Source of the DNA: Nannocystis sp.
GTDB lineage: Bacteria; Myxococcota_A; Polyangia; Nannocystales; Nannocystaceae
Assembly (NCBI RefSeq): GCF_016714285.1
Contig: NZ_JADJNN010000003.1
Coordinates: 620,001 to 684,000 of the forward strand
Length of the DNA stretch: 64,000 bases
Reading direction: 5' to 3'
Below, piece after piece: positions 47,615 through 57,099 of the stretch. Under the pieces are notes generated by a model. That model was not told the origin of the DNA and did no database searches. It saw only the letters and a list, made by a program, of their open reading frames with translations. The position numbers and the translations under genes were made by a program. Within the stretch, counting starts at the first letter, position 1. Each line of letters starts with the position of its first letter.

Positions 47615-50161
47615 CTACAGGCGGGGGTCGACGGGTTCGCTCTCGAGGGCGAGGACCGCGAAGACACACTCGTGGACGCGGCGGAGTGGTTCGCCGCGGA
47701 CGAAGCGCTCGAGGGCCTCGATACCGAGGGCGAACTCACGGATGGCGAGCGAGCGTTTGCCGCCGAGGCCGCGGGTGCGCAGGCGCTCGAGGTGCTCGGG
47801 GGCGGTGTATTCGGGGCCGTAGATGATGCGCAGATATTCGCGGCCGCGGCACTTGATCGCGGGCTGCATGAGGCCCTTGGGGCCGGTGGCGATGAAGTCG
47901 AAGGGTTTGACGACCATGCCCTCGCCGCCGGCGGCGGTGAGCTCGTCCCACCAGTGGATGACGTGATTGCAGCTTTGCTCGTCGTCGAGGTCGACGACGC
48001 GGTAGGGGGTAGCGAGCAGGAGCTGGGGGTCGGCGGCGGCGAGGCGGGCGAGGGTCTCCATGTGCCACACGTGGTCGCGGTCGACGTGGGCGCGGCCCTC
48101 GCTGGCGAGCAGGTGGAAGGGGGCGACGCGGTGGTCGTCGAGGCCGGTGACGGGCCAGCAGTAGCGGCGATAGGCGGCGCGGTACTTGCGGGCGCGCGCG
48201 AGGCGGGCGTGCTGTTCGGCGAGCAGGCCGGCGACGTCGGCGCCGCGGGCGGCCGCGGCTTGCAGGGCGGCGACTGCCGCGGACAGGGACGCCTCGGCGG
48301 CCGCGGCGGTGGGGGCATATTGGCCGCGCAGCAGGCTCTGGGCCTTGACGGACCAGGGCATGATCTCGGCGTCGAGGCACAGCCAGTCGGTGTCGAGATC
48401 GGCCCACAGGTTGGCGCGCAGGGCCGCGGCGCTGATGCGGGCGAGGAGGGCCTGCTCGAGCGCGGGGTCGGTGAAGAAGGGGCGGCCGGTGCGGGTGTAG
48501 ACGACGCCGAGGGTGTCGCTGTCGACGCCGAAGCGGCGGCGCAGGGCGGAGGGGCGCTGGCCGACGATGATGATGGCGCGCGAGCCCATGTGTTTTTGTT
48601 GGCAGACGACGGTGCCGATGTCGGCGCCGCGGTAGTAGGCGAGGGCCTCGGCGGGGTGCTCGAGCAGGCCGGGGCGCTCGCTGGTCTCGCTCGGGGACAT
48701 CGTGGGCGGGAGGTAGAGCAGCCAGCGGGGGTCGACGGCGAAGCGGCTCATCACCTCGAGGGCGGCGCTGCTGTACTCGGCGGCGATGGTGAGGTTCGGG
48801 CGCAGGCGGGTGGAGATGTTGCGGCGGCCGAGCAGGTCGGCGAGGTCGAGGAGGTCGTCGTGGGCCTGCTGGGCGGTCTTCTCGGGCGGTGGTTGGAGCG
48901 GGCGCTTGGGCTCGCAGTGGACCGCGCGGGCGGGGACGGAGACGAGGCCCTGCTCGGGGTAGCGGAGGGCGGTGAGCGAGCCGCCGTAGACGCAGCCGGT
49001 GTCGACGCAGATCGTTCGATTGAGCCACTCGGGGTGCGGGACGGGGGTGTGGCCGTAGACGACGATGGCGCGGCCGCGGTACTCGCTGGCCCAGTTGTAG
49101 CGGACGGGGAGGCCGTATTCGTCGGTCTCGCCGGTGGTCTCGCCGTAGAGGGCGAACTCGCGGACCGCCCCGGAGCCGCGGCCTTGCAGGCTCTCCTTGA
49201 GGCCGGCGTGGGCGACGACCAGCTTGCCGTCGTCGAGCATGTAGTGGCTGACGAGGCCGTCGAGGAAGGGCTCGGCGCGGGCGCGGAGGTCGGGCAGGGG
49301 ATCGAGCTGGGCGATGGTCTCGGCGAGGCCGTGGGTCGGCTTGACCTTGTGGCCGCGGAGGTGACGCAGGAGCTTGGTCTCGTGGTTGCCGGGGACGCAG
49401 AGGGCGACGCCGCCGGCGACCATGTCCATGACGAGGTGCAGGACCTCGGCGATCTTCGGGCCGCGGTCGACGAGGTCGCCGAGGAAGATGACGCGGCGGC
49501 CATTCGGGTGCGACACGACGAATGTGCCGGCCTCGTCACGGACGACGACGTAGCCGAGCTTTCCGAGCAGGTCGGTGAGCTCGTCGAAGCAGCCGTGGAT
49601 GTCGCCGATGATGTCGAAGGGGCCGTGGTCGTCGCGGCGGTCGGTCCACAGGCGGACGCGCTCGACGGTGACGGCGGCGAGCTCGTCGGGGGAGCGCAGG
49701 ACGTAGATGTAGCGGAAGCCCTCGCGCTTGAGGTTGCGCAGGGACTGGCGCAGGAGGCTGCACTGCTGGCGGACGGTGTGGGCGCCGATCTTGCGGTCTT
49801 CGCGGTTGCGGGTGCGCTCGAGGCAGAGCTTGGCGCCGACATCGAGGACGATGGCGACGGGGATCGCGTGGTACTCGCGGGCGAGGGCGAGGACGTGGCG
49901 GCGGCTGTCGGCCTGGACGTTGGTGGCGTCGACGACGGTGAGCAGGCGCCGGGCGAGGCGCTTGCGGGCGATGGTGTAGAGCAGGTCGAAGGCGTCGTCG
50001 CTGGCGCGCTGGTCGTTGTCGTCGTCGCTGACGAGGCCGCGGCAATGATCGGAGCTGAGGATCTCGGTGGGCTTGAAGTGCTGGCGGGCGAAGGTGGTCT
50101 TGCCCGAGCCGGTGGCGCCGACGAGGGCGACGACGGCGAGGTCGGGGATCTTGAGCTGCAT
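47615..50161 (-). CDS. pnkp: Polynucleotide kinase-phosphatase-ligase (bacterial Pnkp)
   Basis: An 848-residue RNA end-healing and sealing enzyme, close in length to the known 870-residue bacterial type. N-terminal kinase with P-loop GATGSGKTT (15-23) and SSDHC (36-40); central phosphatase with GDIHG (186-190), GDLVDRG (228-234), GNHE (258-261); C-terminal ligase with motif I KHMG (523-526, Lys523) and later GEGMVVKPFDFI. It heals 5'-OH and 2',3'-cyclic phosphate ends and adenylylates itself; sealing needs Hen1. ATG at 50161 lies 2 bp after the hen1 stop; 50173 is an alternative. Confidence 0.95.
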   Translation of the reverse strand: MQLKIPDLAVVALVGATGSGKTTFARQHFKPTEILSSDHCRGLVSDDDNDQRASDDAFDLLYTIARKRLARRLLTVVDATNVQADSRRHVLALAREYHAIPVAIVLDVGAKLCLERTRNREDRKIGAHTVRQQCSLLRQSLRNLKREGFRYIYVLRSPDELAAVTVERVRLWTDRRDDHGPFDIIGDIHGCFDELTDLLGKLGYVVVRDEAGTFVVSHPNGRRVIFLGDLVDRGPKIAEVLHLVMDMVAGGVALCVPGNHETKLLRHLRGHKVKPTHGLAETIAQLDPLPDLRARAEPFLDGLVSHYMLDDGKLVVAHAGLKESLQGRGSGAVREFALYGETTGETDEYGLPVRYNWASEYRGRAIVVYGHTPVPHPEWLNRTICVDTGCVYGGSLTALRYPEQGLVSVPARAVHCEPKRPLQPPPEKTAQQAHDDLLDLADLLGRRNISTRLRPNLTIAAEYSSAALEVMSRFAVDPRWLLYLPPTMSPSETSERPGLLEHPAEALAYYRGADIGTVVCQQKHMGSRAIIIVGQRPSALRRRFGVDSDTLGVVYTRTGRPFFTDPALEQALLARISAAALRANLWADLDTDWLCLDAEIMPWSVKAQSLLRGQYAPTAAAAEASLSAAVAALQAAAARGADVAGLLAEQHARLARARKYRAAYRRYCWPVTGLDDHRVAPFHLLASEGRAHVDRDHVWHMETLARLAAADPQLLLATPYRVVDLDDEQSCNHVIHWWDELTAAGGEGMVVKPFDFIATGPKGLMQPAIKCRGREYLRIIYGPEYTAPEHLERLRTRGLGGKRSLAIREFALGIEALERFVRGEPLRRVHECVFAVLALESEPVDPRL

Positions 50162-50163
50162 CG

Positions 50164-51570
50164 TCACGGGCATCGGCGAAACACTCCGATCTGGGTCGGG
50201 GCGCCGAGCTCGGGGTCGTGCGGGCCGATCGCGGACAGCTCGAGGGTGTAACCATTGCGCGCGGCGAGGCCCTCGGCCCAGGCGGCGAACTCGGCCCGGG
50301 TCCACTCGAAGCGGTGGTCGCTGTGACGCATGGCGCCCGCGGGCAGGTGCTCGAAGCGCGGGTTGTACTCGCGGTTCGGGGTGGTGACGATCACGAGGCC
50401 CGGGCGGGCGCCGGCGAACAGGGCCCGCTCGAAGGCGGGGAGGCGCTCGGGGTCGATGTGCTCGATGACCTCGACCGCGGCGGCGGCGTCGAAGCCGTCG
50501 AGGCGGTGGTCGCGGTAGACCAGCGAACCGTGGAGGAGCTCGACGCGGGCCCGCTGACGCTCGGGCATTTCATCGAGGTGGAGGCGCCGCTCGGCCCGCT
50601 CGAGGCTGGCGTGGGCGACCTCGACGCCGACGACGCGGGTGAACTGTTTGTGCTTGAGGAGGCGGGCGAGCAGCTTGCCCTCGCCGCAGCCGAGGTCGAG
50701 GACGGTGCTGACCTCGGCGGCGCGGAGCAGCAGGGCGACGGCGTGGAGGCGCTCCTCGTTGAGGTTCATGGGGCGCTCGAGGGTGTCCTCGGCGAGGTCG
50801 CGGGCGAGCTGGAGCTCGCCGCCGGGGTCGTCGGCGTCGGACTCGGCGAGGCGGGCGAGGGCCATGCGGGTGAGGCCGGCGCGGTGCTTGAGGTAGCGAG
50901 TGGCGATCGTCTCGCGTTCGGGGTGGTCGGCGAGCCAGCCGTCGCCGAATCGCAGCAGCTTGTCGACCTCCTCGTCGCCGATGTAGTAGTGCTTGTCGTC
51001 GTCGAGGACGGGGAGCAGCACGTAGAGGTGGGTGAGGAGCTCGCGCAATGGGCAGCTGCGAGACAGCGCGACGGACCAGTAGGGGGCCATGCCCCAGGTG
51101 TTGTCGTCGTTGTCGAGGGCGAGGCGCTGGGTGGTGATGGTGTAGCCGAGTGGTTCGAAGAGCTTGCGCAGCAGGGTTTCGCCGCCGCGGCAGGGGACGC
51201 AGGGCAGGCGGGCGACCAGGGGGATCGGGAGCTCGGGGAGCTCGGGGCGCTCCTTGCAGATACCAGCGAGGGCGCTGCGCAGGACCTGGGCGATGGCGAC
51301 GCTGAGGAAGGACGAGGCGACGTAGGGGCGGTCGTTGACGTACTGGCTGAGCAGGCCCTCGGCCTGGGCCGCCGGGCCGCCGCGGACGAGGCGGATCGGG
51401 TCGATCTCGAGGAGGAGCGCGGCGGTGCAGGCGTCGTCGCCGAGCTCGGGGTAGAAGATGTGGGCGCGGCCGAAGCCGAGGTCGAAGTCTTGCACGCGCT
51501 CGGGGTGCTTGTGCAACAGATAGCCGAGGTCGCCGGCCGGGCTGTGCGTGGTGCGGATCGTCAGCAGCAC
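50164..51570 (-). CDS. hen1: 3' terminal RNA ribose 2'-O-methyltransferase Hen1
   Basis: A 468-residue protein. The N-terminal half (LLTIRTTHSPAGDLGYLLHK to about 260) is the bacterial Hen1 N-terminal domain that activates Pnkp ligation. The C-terminal half is the methyltransferase: SAM motif LDLGCGEGK (291-299), metal site EVIEHID (367-373), HSDHRFEW (416-423). It methylates the 2'-OH at the repair junction before sealing, which protects against repeat cleavage. GTG at 51570, 8 bp after the kinase gene. Confidence 0.95.
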   Translation of the reverse strand: MLLTIRTTHSPAGDLGYLLHKHPERVQDFDLGFGRAHIFYPELGDDACTAALLLEIDPIRLVRGGPAAQAEGLLSQYVNDRPYVASSFLSVAIAQVLRSALAGICKERPELPELPIPLVARLPCVPCRGGETLLRKLFEPLGYTITTQRLALDNDDNTWGMAPYWSVALSRSCPLRELLTHLYVLLPVLDDDKHYYIGDEEVDKLLRFGDGWLADHPERETIATRYLKHRAGLTRMALARLAESDADDPGGELQLARDLAEDTLERPMNLNEERLHAVALLLRAAEVSTVLDLGCGEGKLLARLLKHKQFTRVVGVEVAHASLERAERRLHLDEMPERQRARVELLHGSLVYRDHRLDGFDAAAAVEVIEHIDPERLPAFERALFAGARPGLVIVTTPNREYNPRFEHLPAGAMRHSDHRFEWTRAEFAAWAEGLAARNGYTLELSAIGPHDPELGAPTQIGVFRRCP

Positions 51571-51578
51571 GGGTATGG

Positions 51579-52940
51579 CTAGCCGTTCTTGTCGAGCGGA
51601 GGGGTCGCGGCTTCGTCGTCGACGCCGCCGAAGCGGCTGGCCAGGGTGCGCACGAAGGCGGCGAGCCAGGGCTGCATGGAGCCGAGCTCCTGGTCGATCA
51701 CGGCGCGGGTGACGACGATCAGCTCGGAGTCCTCGAGGGCGATGACGCTGGCGGTGCGCGGGGAGGCGGCGAAGATCGCGGTCTCGCCGAACACGTCGCC
51801 GGGGCCGAGCTTGCGCAGCGCGAGGCGGGCGTTGCCCATGGCCTTGAAGACCTGCAGCTTGCCCTTCTGGACGATGTAGGCGGCCTCGCCGACCTCGCCC
51901 TCGCGGATCACGAGGGTGTCGGCGGGGAAGCTGCGGACCTCGAAGCTGCCGCCGCCGCGCAGGAGCGCGTGGATGTCGTCCTGCAGGGCGATGACCGAGG
52001 GGTAGCGGTCCGCGGGCCTGGGCGCGAGGGCCTTCATGGTGATGCGCACGAGCTCGGGCGGGAAGGTGACGGCGCTGCCGACGACGGTGTCGGGTGAGGC
52101 GACGTCGCCGAGCTCGGCCATGCGAAGGATCAGTCGCGTCTCGGTCTCGCTGTAGGGCGGCTGCCCGGTGAGCAGCTCGTAGAGGAGGGCGCCGAGCAGG
52201 AACACGTCGGAGCGCTCGTCGAGGGCGTCGTGGTGGCCCATGGCCTGCTCGGGCGACATGTACTCGGGGGTGCCGAAGATGATGCCCTCGAGCTCCTTGC
52301 GGTCGAGCGGCGGGAGGGCCTCGCGGACCCACAGCTCGGGGTCGGCGCCGGGGCGCAGCGGGAGCAGCTTGGCGCTGCCCCAGTCCATGAGATAGACCTC
52401 GCCGAAGCCGCCGACGAGCACGTTGCCGGGCTTGATGTCGCAGTGGAGGACGCCGCGGCTGTGGGCGAAGGCGAGGGCGTCGCAGACCTTGAGGAAGATG
52501 CCGAGGCGTCGATGCAGGCGCTCGGGTTCGCGGGCTGGTTTGCCGGCGATGAGCTCGAAGAGGGTGCGCCCGGCGAGCAGCTTCATGGTGAAGAAGAGGC
52601 CGCCGTCGGGGTCGCGGCCGAGCTCGTAGATCGGTGCGATGTTGGGGTGGTCGAGCTGACCGGTGACCTGGGCCTCGCGGATGAAGCCGTGGACGAGCAG
52701 GTAGTGGCCGTACGATCGGTCGTGCAGGACCTTGGCGGCGATGCGGCGCTGGAGGCTGCGGTCGAAGGCGACGCGCACGGCACCGACGCCGCCAGCGGCG
52801 ATCTCGGGGCCGAAGCGCAGGCGGTCCATCAGGGCCGGGAGGACGGTGTTGAGCAGCGCCTGGGTGCGCGGGTCGAGGCGGTCCGGGCGGCTCACGCCGC
52901 GGATCGTGGTCAGCGGAATGTCGTACTCGTCGATGGCCAT
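51579..52940 (-). CDS. Ser/Thr protein kinase fused to a cyclic-nucleotide-binding-type domain
   Basis: A 453-residue protein. Residues 45-325 form a Hanks-type kinase: AAGGVGAVR glycine loop, Lys70 in AAKVL, HCDIKPGN (167-174; no Arg before the catalytic Asp169), DWG in place of DFG (186-188), GTPEYMSPEQA. Residues 336-425 form a cyclic-nucleotide-binding-type barrel with the phosphate cassette GDVFGETAIFAASPRTASVI (381-400), including Glu386 and Arg395. No membrane helix. First gene of the kinase-hen1-pnkp group, so it probably senses a small molecule and controls RNA repair. ATG at 52940. Confidence 0.9.
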   Translation of the reverse strand: MAIDEYDIPLTTIRGVSRPDRLDPRTQALLNTVLPALMDRLRFGPEIAAGGVGAVRVAFDRSLQRRIAAKVLHDRSYGHYLLVHGFIREAQVTGQLDHPNIAPIYELGRDPDGGLFFTMKLLAGRTLFELIAGKPAREPERLHRRLGIFLKVCDALAFAHSRGVLHCDIKPGNVLVGGFGEVYLMDWGSAKLLPLRPGADPELWVREALPPLDRKELEGIIFGTPEYMSPEQAMGHHDALDERSDVFLLGALLYELLTGQPPYSETETRLILRMAELGDVASPDTVVGSAVTFPPELVRITMKALAPRPADRYPSVIALQDDIHALLRGGGSFEVRSFPADTLVIREGEVGEAAYIVQKGKLQVFKAMGNARLALRKLGPGDVFGETAIFAASPRTASVIALEDSELIVVTRAVIDQELGSMQPWLAAFVRTLASRFGGVDDEAATPPLDKNG

Positions 52941-53040
52941 GGCGCGGGCGGCCACGGTATCACAGGGGGCCGCGTGGCCACAGGTCGCCGGGCCGCCAGG
53001 CGAGCGCGAATCGGCGCGGGTGGGCGCGGCACACCTGCGA

Positions 53041-53631
53041 TCACACGAGGACCGTCCAGAACAGATAGTCGGCGCTGTAGGGCACCTCGATGGTCTGGCC
53101 GAGCTTGGCCATGTCGCAGCCGTCGGCGGGCGCGGCCCCGCCGTCGGTGTTGATCTCCTGGATGTCGTCGTTGTAGGCGAATGGGCCGTCGCCGATGCGA
53201 TCGGCGACGGCGTAGTGGCGCCACGGGATCGTGTTGGGCTGCTTGGACAGCTGCTCGCTGACCAGCACGCCGGTGGTCTTGTCGCCGACGGTGCCTTCCC
53301 AGGTCGGACCGGCATAGTGGGTCCCGACCTGGTTCATCGCGTCGTCGTACAGCGTGGCTTGCGGCGCGGTGAAGACCCACGCGAGGCCCTCGTCGGCCCC
53401 GAGGTCGGTGCAGGTATAGATCTGCACGCCGATGCCGTGGACCTGGAGCTGCAGCTGGTAGCCTTCGGGGTCGGTCAGGGCGACGCTGGTGTCGCTGGCG
53501 TCGGTGGTTGGTGTGTCGGTGGTCGCGGTGTTGTCGGTGGTCGCGGTGTCGGTGTCGGTCGTGCCTCCGGGGTTCGGTCCGCAGGCGCACAGGGAGGCGA
53601 GGGTGGCGAAGGCGAGGGCGCGCGGGTGCAT
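53041..53631 (-). CDS. DUF3455 lipoprotein
   Basis: A 196-residue exported protein: lipobox CAC (Cys17), a Thr/Asp linker, then GVQIYTC, WVFTAPQATLYDD, VGTHYAGPTWEGTVGDKTTG, NTIPWRHY, EINTDGGAAPADGCD and VPYSADYLFW, which match the DUF3455 family. Function unknown. ATG at 53631. Its upstream region has the nested inverted repeats at 53682-53967. Confidence 0.87.
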   Translation of the reverse strand: MHPRALAFATLASLCACGPNPGGTTDTDTATTDNTATTDTPTTDASDTSVALTDPEGYQLQLQVHGIGVQIYTCTDLGADEGLAWVFTAPQATLYDDAMNQVGTHYAGPTWEGTVGDKTTGVLVSEQLSKQPNTIPWRHYAVADRIGDGPFAYNDDIQEINTDGGAAPADGCDMAKLGQTIEVPYSADYLFWTVLV

Positions 53632-54033
53632 CTCGCGAGGATATCGTGGGGGCGCGCAGCGATACAGGGCTCGACACACGGGAACGATCGCGGCGCGGAC
53701 GATGCCGCACGGGCCGGTGCGGTCCGAACGATCGGGGGCGCGGACGACGTCGCACGGACCGGTGCGGTCCGGCTGGGCGTCCGCGCATGCTCGAGAAGCC
53801 GGATGTCCGGAGGGCCTCTCGCCCTCAAACACGGCCTGACAAACCGTCGCCGGGGTGATTTCCGGGTCTACGCCGGACTCGGTCGAGAGGCCCTCCGGCC
53901 CTCCGGCAAGCGAAGCCTCCGCTGAAGGACGGTGCGGTCGGCGTCGCCGAGAGCCGGACCGCACCGGCCCTGAGGGCGCGAGATGACGGCCGGGATATGT
54001 CGAGTACGATCCGCCCCGTTATGGTGCGAGTTC
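53632..54033. other. 402-bp gap with tandem and nested inverted repeats
   Basis: Between two same-strand genes. Tandem copies 53682-53725 and 53726-53770 (44 and 45 bp), a perfect 14-bp inverted repeat (CCGGTGCGGTCCGG at 53759-53772, complement at 53954-53967), and inside it a perfect 15-bp inverted repeat (CCGGAGGGCCTCTCG at 53807-53821, complement at 53884-53898). No gene seen. It could be a structured leader for the DUF3455 gene, a terminator of it, or a small mobile element. Confidence 0.8.
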
Positions 54034-56226
54034 TCAGTGTTGTTCGGCGAGCCAGGCGAGGGCGGCTTCGAGGACCTCGTCGCGGCCGGCGCGGATGCCC
54101 TCCACGGTGGGCGCGACAGGGTGGGTGGGGGTGATGCCGAGGCCGTGGAACAGCATGCCGTCGCTGGTGAATGCGAGGCAGCCGGTCCAGCGGACGCGGA
54201 AGCTGTCCGGGAACCATACCTCGTTGATGTCGCAGGTGGTGCCGGCTGTGGTCGCGCCGAAGATCGGGGCGAGGTGGTGCTCATGCACGGGTGCGAGGTC
54301 GGATTCTGCGGCGCTGATCGCTCGCTCGTCGATGAGGAAGGCGACCGGGGCGGTCCAGCGCGGGGCCACGGGGGTGATCGTGCTGCGATGTAATTCGTCG
54401 AGGGTGACGCCGCCGGGATCGGGGGACCGTGTCTCGAGCGGGGCGAGGGCCGGGGTGAGCACCGGGGTGTCGAGCAGGTGCGGCACGACGGGGGCGGCAC
54501 TGTGGGCGCTGGTGGAGCCGCGGAGGTCGATGACGATGCCGGCGGCGTCGGCGATCCGTGCGGCCTCGGTGGCGAGGGTGCGGGGATTGAGGGCCTCGCC
54601 GCGGAGTATGATGATATCGTCGGCGAGCGATTCGACGGGGTCGCGGTGGGGCGCGGGCTGGGGCCCGGCGGTACAGGGGAGGTCGACGCTGTGCCGCCCG
54701 GCGGGGTTGGTGACGAGGAGGGTGGTGGTTGGGTTTGTGGGCTCCTCGCGGAGCAGGCGGAGGGCGAGGTCGTGGCGCGAGCTGGTGGTCGCGGCGGATA
54801 CTTCGGCGAGGGCGTCGGCGAGGCGGCGGGCTGCGTCGACACCGTCGATCTGTTCGACGACATCGCCGATGGCGAGCCCGGTGCTGGTGTCCGGGGTGGC
54901 GGTGATGACGATCTGCTCACCGATCCAGCGCCACTGGAGGGGCAAGGCGCAGGGGCGCTGCGCGGCGTGAAAGACGCGGGCGTGGCCGTCGTGCAGGTTG
55001 GCGAGCATTCGTCGCAATACGTGCAGGAGGTCGGTCTGGGTGGTGGCCTTGGCGGCCGCGGGCAGGGCGAGGGTGAGCGCATGGTCCCATTCGCTGCGCA
55101 TGACGGCGTGGTAGGGATAGAATTGATTGAGCAGGGCCCATACCGAGATCACGGTGGCGAGGCGCTGGCTGCCCGGGTTGTCGAGGGCTGCGCACGGCGA
55201 GCTCGCGGGCCGCGGCGGGAGGCTGCGAGGGGTGGGCTCACCGGCGAAGGCGCGGGGGTAGCGGATGCGCAGGCCGAGGCCGATGTCGGCGTCGACGAGG
55301 CCGGGCGGGTCGTTCAGGGGTGGCGTGAACTCGCTGCGAAAGAGGCTGCGAGCGCCGGCGACGCCGTGATGGTGCCAGCCCGGCGCGGCGGGGTTTTGCG
55401 GGGGGTCGTCGCCGGAGCGCTGCGAAAATTCGATGTCCGGGCCGATCTGCTCCACCCATTCGTTCAATGCTGCGATCAGCGTCGTCGGGGTGGTCGCGGG
55501 CGCGATGGCGGTGACACCGTCGGCGGCGAGTTGGTGCCAGGCGCGGGTGCTGGCGTGGGCGGGATAGAAGTAGCGCAGGTGTCCGAATGCGCGGGCGAGC
55601 ACGGCGAGGTGTTTCTCGTGTATAGATTCATCGAGGGTGAATCGGGTGGGTGGTGCGGCGTCGACAATGTCCACATCGAGTCGGCGCAGGCGGGTGACGC
55701 TGCGGCAGGTCTGGGTGAGCTCGAGGGTGAGGTCCTGGGCGTCGGGCGGGACATCCATGCATATGTCGAAGGAGCGCCAGGCGCCGGCGGGGCCATCGAG
55801 GAGGTCGTCTTGCGCGGCGTGGGGGGTGGCGCCGTGGGCCTGGAGGCCGAGGAGGGCGAGGCTGAAGCCGCTGCGGGGGTCTGGCACGACCTGGAGCTCG
55901 GCGTGGGCCCGGATGCGCTTGCCGCGATAGGCGGCGACGTCGAGTTCCCGGGTGGCGAGCCCGAGGTCGACGATCCCGCGGAGGCCGGGTGTGGAGATCG
56001 CGAGGGTGCAGCTCGGGTCGCTGTCGGCGATCGGGGCGACGTCGATGGCAGCGGCGCCGTTGTCGGATTGCCAGGCGCGGAGATTCGCGGCGAGCTCGCA
56101 TGCGGGTGGTGTTATGTCCGGCTCGGCCGCGACTCCATGCGGGTCGGAGGGGCCACAGGACAGCACGATGAGGGCGAGGAGCGGACGAATTGCCAGGCCG
56201 GAGTCGCAGCGCAGCGGGTCGCCCAT
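54034..56226 (-). CDS. S41-family peptidase-like lipoprotein
   Basis: A 730-residue exported protein: lipobox VLSC (Cys24); the C-terminal half resembles S41/CtpA proteases, with HDGHARVFH, a PDZ-like part (GLAIGDVVEQIDGV), IVIDLRGSTSAH, and APVAFLIDERAISAAESDLAPVHEH where the catalytic Ser would be in ISAAESD. The N-terminal third has a beta-rich segment of unknown kind. ATG at 56226. Divergent from the SDR gene with 61 bp between. Confidence 0.82.
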   Translation of the reverse strand: MGDPLRCDSGLAIRPLLALIVLSCGPSDPHGVAAEPDITPPACELAANLRAWQSDNGAAAIDVAPIADSDPSCTLAISTPGLRGIVDLGLATRELDVAAYRGKRIRAHAELQVVPDPRSGFSLALLGLQAHGATPHAAQDDLLDGPAGAWRSFDICMDVPPDAQDLTLELTQTCRSVTRLRRLDVDIVDAAPPTRFTLDESIHEKHLAVLARAFGHLRYFYPAHASTRAWHQLAADGVTAIAPATTPTTLIAALNEWVEQIGPDIEFSQRSGDDPPQNPAAPGWHHHGVAGARSLFRSEFTPPLNDPPGLVDADIGLGLRIRYPRAFAGEPTPRSLPPRPASSPCAALDNPGSQRLATVISVWALLNQFYPYHAVMRSEWDHALTLALPAAAKATTQTDLLHVLRRMLANLHDGHARVFHAAQRPCALPLQWRWIGEQIVITATPDTSTGLAIGDVVEQIDGVDAARRLADALAEVSAATTSSRHDLALRLLREEPTNPTTTLLVTNPAGRHSVDLPCTAGPQPAPHRDPVESLADDIIILRGEALNPRTLATEAARIADAAGIVIDLRGSTSAHSAAPVVPHLLDTPVLTPALAPLETRSPDPGGVTLDELHRSTITPVAPRWTAPVAFLIDERAISAAESDLAPVHEHHLAPIFGATTAGTTCDINEVWFPDSFRVRWTGCLAFTSDGMLFHGLGITPTHPVAPTVEGIRAGRDEVLEAALAWLAEQH

Positions 56227-56287
56227 CTCGGGAGGAGTATCGCAGAGCCTCGCGTATTTGGGGCACGAGGTGGTAGGGTCTTGCGGG

Positions 56288-57091
56288 ATGGCGACGGAAT
56301 CTCCGCGGTATGCCGGGGCGCTCGTGACGGGGGGCGGGAGCGGCATCGGGCGGGCGCTGGTGAGCGAGCTGCTGGCGCGCGGGGTGCCGGTGATGGCGGC
56401 GGCGCTGGATGATGCGGAGCTGGTGAGCTTGCGGGCGGAGGGTGGCGGGCGGCTGGCGACGTATGCGGTGGACCTGACCCGCGAGGGGGCGGTGGATGAG
56501 TTGCTGGCGGCTTGTGAGGCGGCGGGGATCGAGGTCGAGCTGCTGGTGAATTGCGCGGGGGTGGGGCTGTTCGGCGAGCACGTGGAGATCGACCGCGCGG
56601 CGCTGCGGCGAATGATCACGCTGAACGCGACGGCGCTGTCCGACCTGTGCGCGGTGGTCGGTGGAAAGCTGCGGGCGCGCGGTCGCGGGGCGATCCTCAA
56701 TGTCGCGTCGACGGCGTCGTTCCAGCCGTTGCCGCGGCTGGCAGCCTACGCGGCGAGCAAGCACTTCGTGGCGGCATTGTCCGAGGCGCTGGCGGAGGAG
56801 CTGGCGCCGTACGGGGTGCAGGTCAGCGTGTTGCACCCGGGAACCACGCGGACGGCCTTCCTCGCGGGGGCCGGGATCGCGGCGACGGCCGATGCGCGGG
56901 GGATCGGGCGGATCGCGGATCGGGTCGCGATGGATCCCTCGGAGGTCGCGGCGGCGGCGGTCGAGGGGCTCTATCGCGGCGAGCGACGCATCGTTCCCGG
57001 GCTCGGCAATCGGGCGCACGACCTGGCGCGGCGGGTGGTACCGCGGGCGCTGCTTTCGCGGATCTTCGGGCGGCTTGGGCGGTCGGAGTGA
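56288..57091 (+). CDS. Short-chain dehydrogenase/reductase
   Basis: A 267-residue classical SDR: GGGSGIGRA cofactor motif near residue 15, LVNCAGVG, catalytic Ser in ILNVASTASFQPLPRLAAYAASKHF with the YxxxK, and a C-terminal LHPGTTRTAF. The GGGSGIGRA loop without nearby Asp does not settle NAD or NADP. Substrate unknown. Followed after 8 bp by the HAD gene. Confidence 0.9.
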   Translation: MATESPRYAGALVTGGGSGIGRALVSELLARGVPVMAAALDDAELVSLRAEGGGRLATYAVDLTREGAVDELLAACEAAGIEVELLVNCAGVGLFGEHVEIDRAALRRMITLNATALSDLCAVVGGKLRARGRGAILNVASTASFQPLPRLAAYAASKHFVAALSEALAEELAPYGVQVSVLHPGTTRTAFLAGAGIAATADARGIGRIADRVAMDPSEVAAAAVEGLYRGERRIVPGLGNRAHDLARRVVPRALLSRIFGRLGRSE

Positions 57092-57099
57092 GGGTAACC

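Noticed and set aside
47672..50251. Long plus-strand frame of 859 codons opposite pnkp
   Set aside because: Same mirror effect; the minus strand has kinase, phosphatase and ligase motifs.
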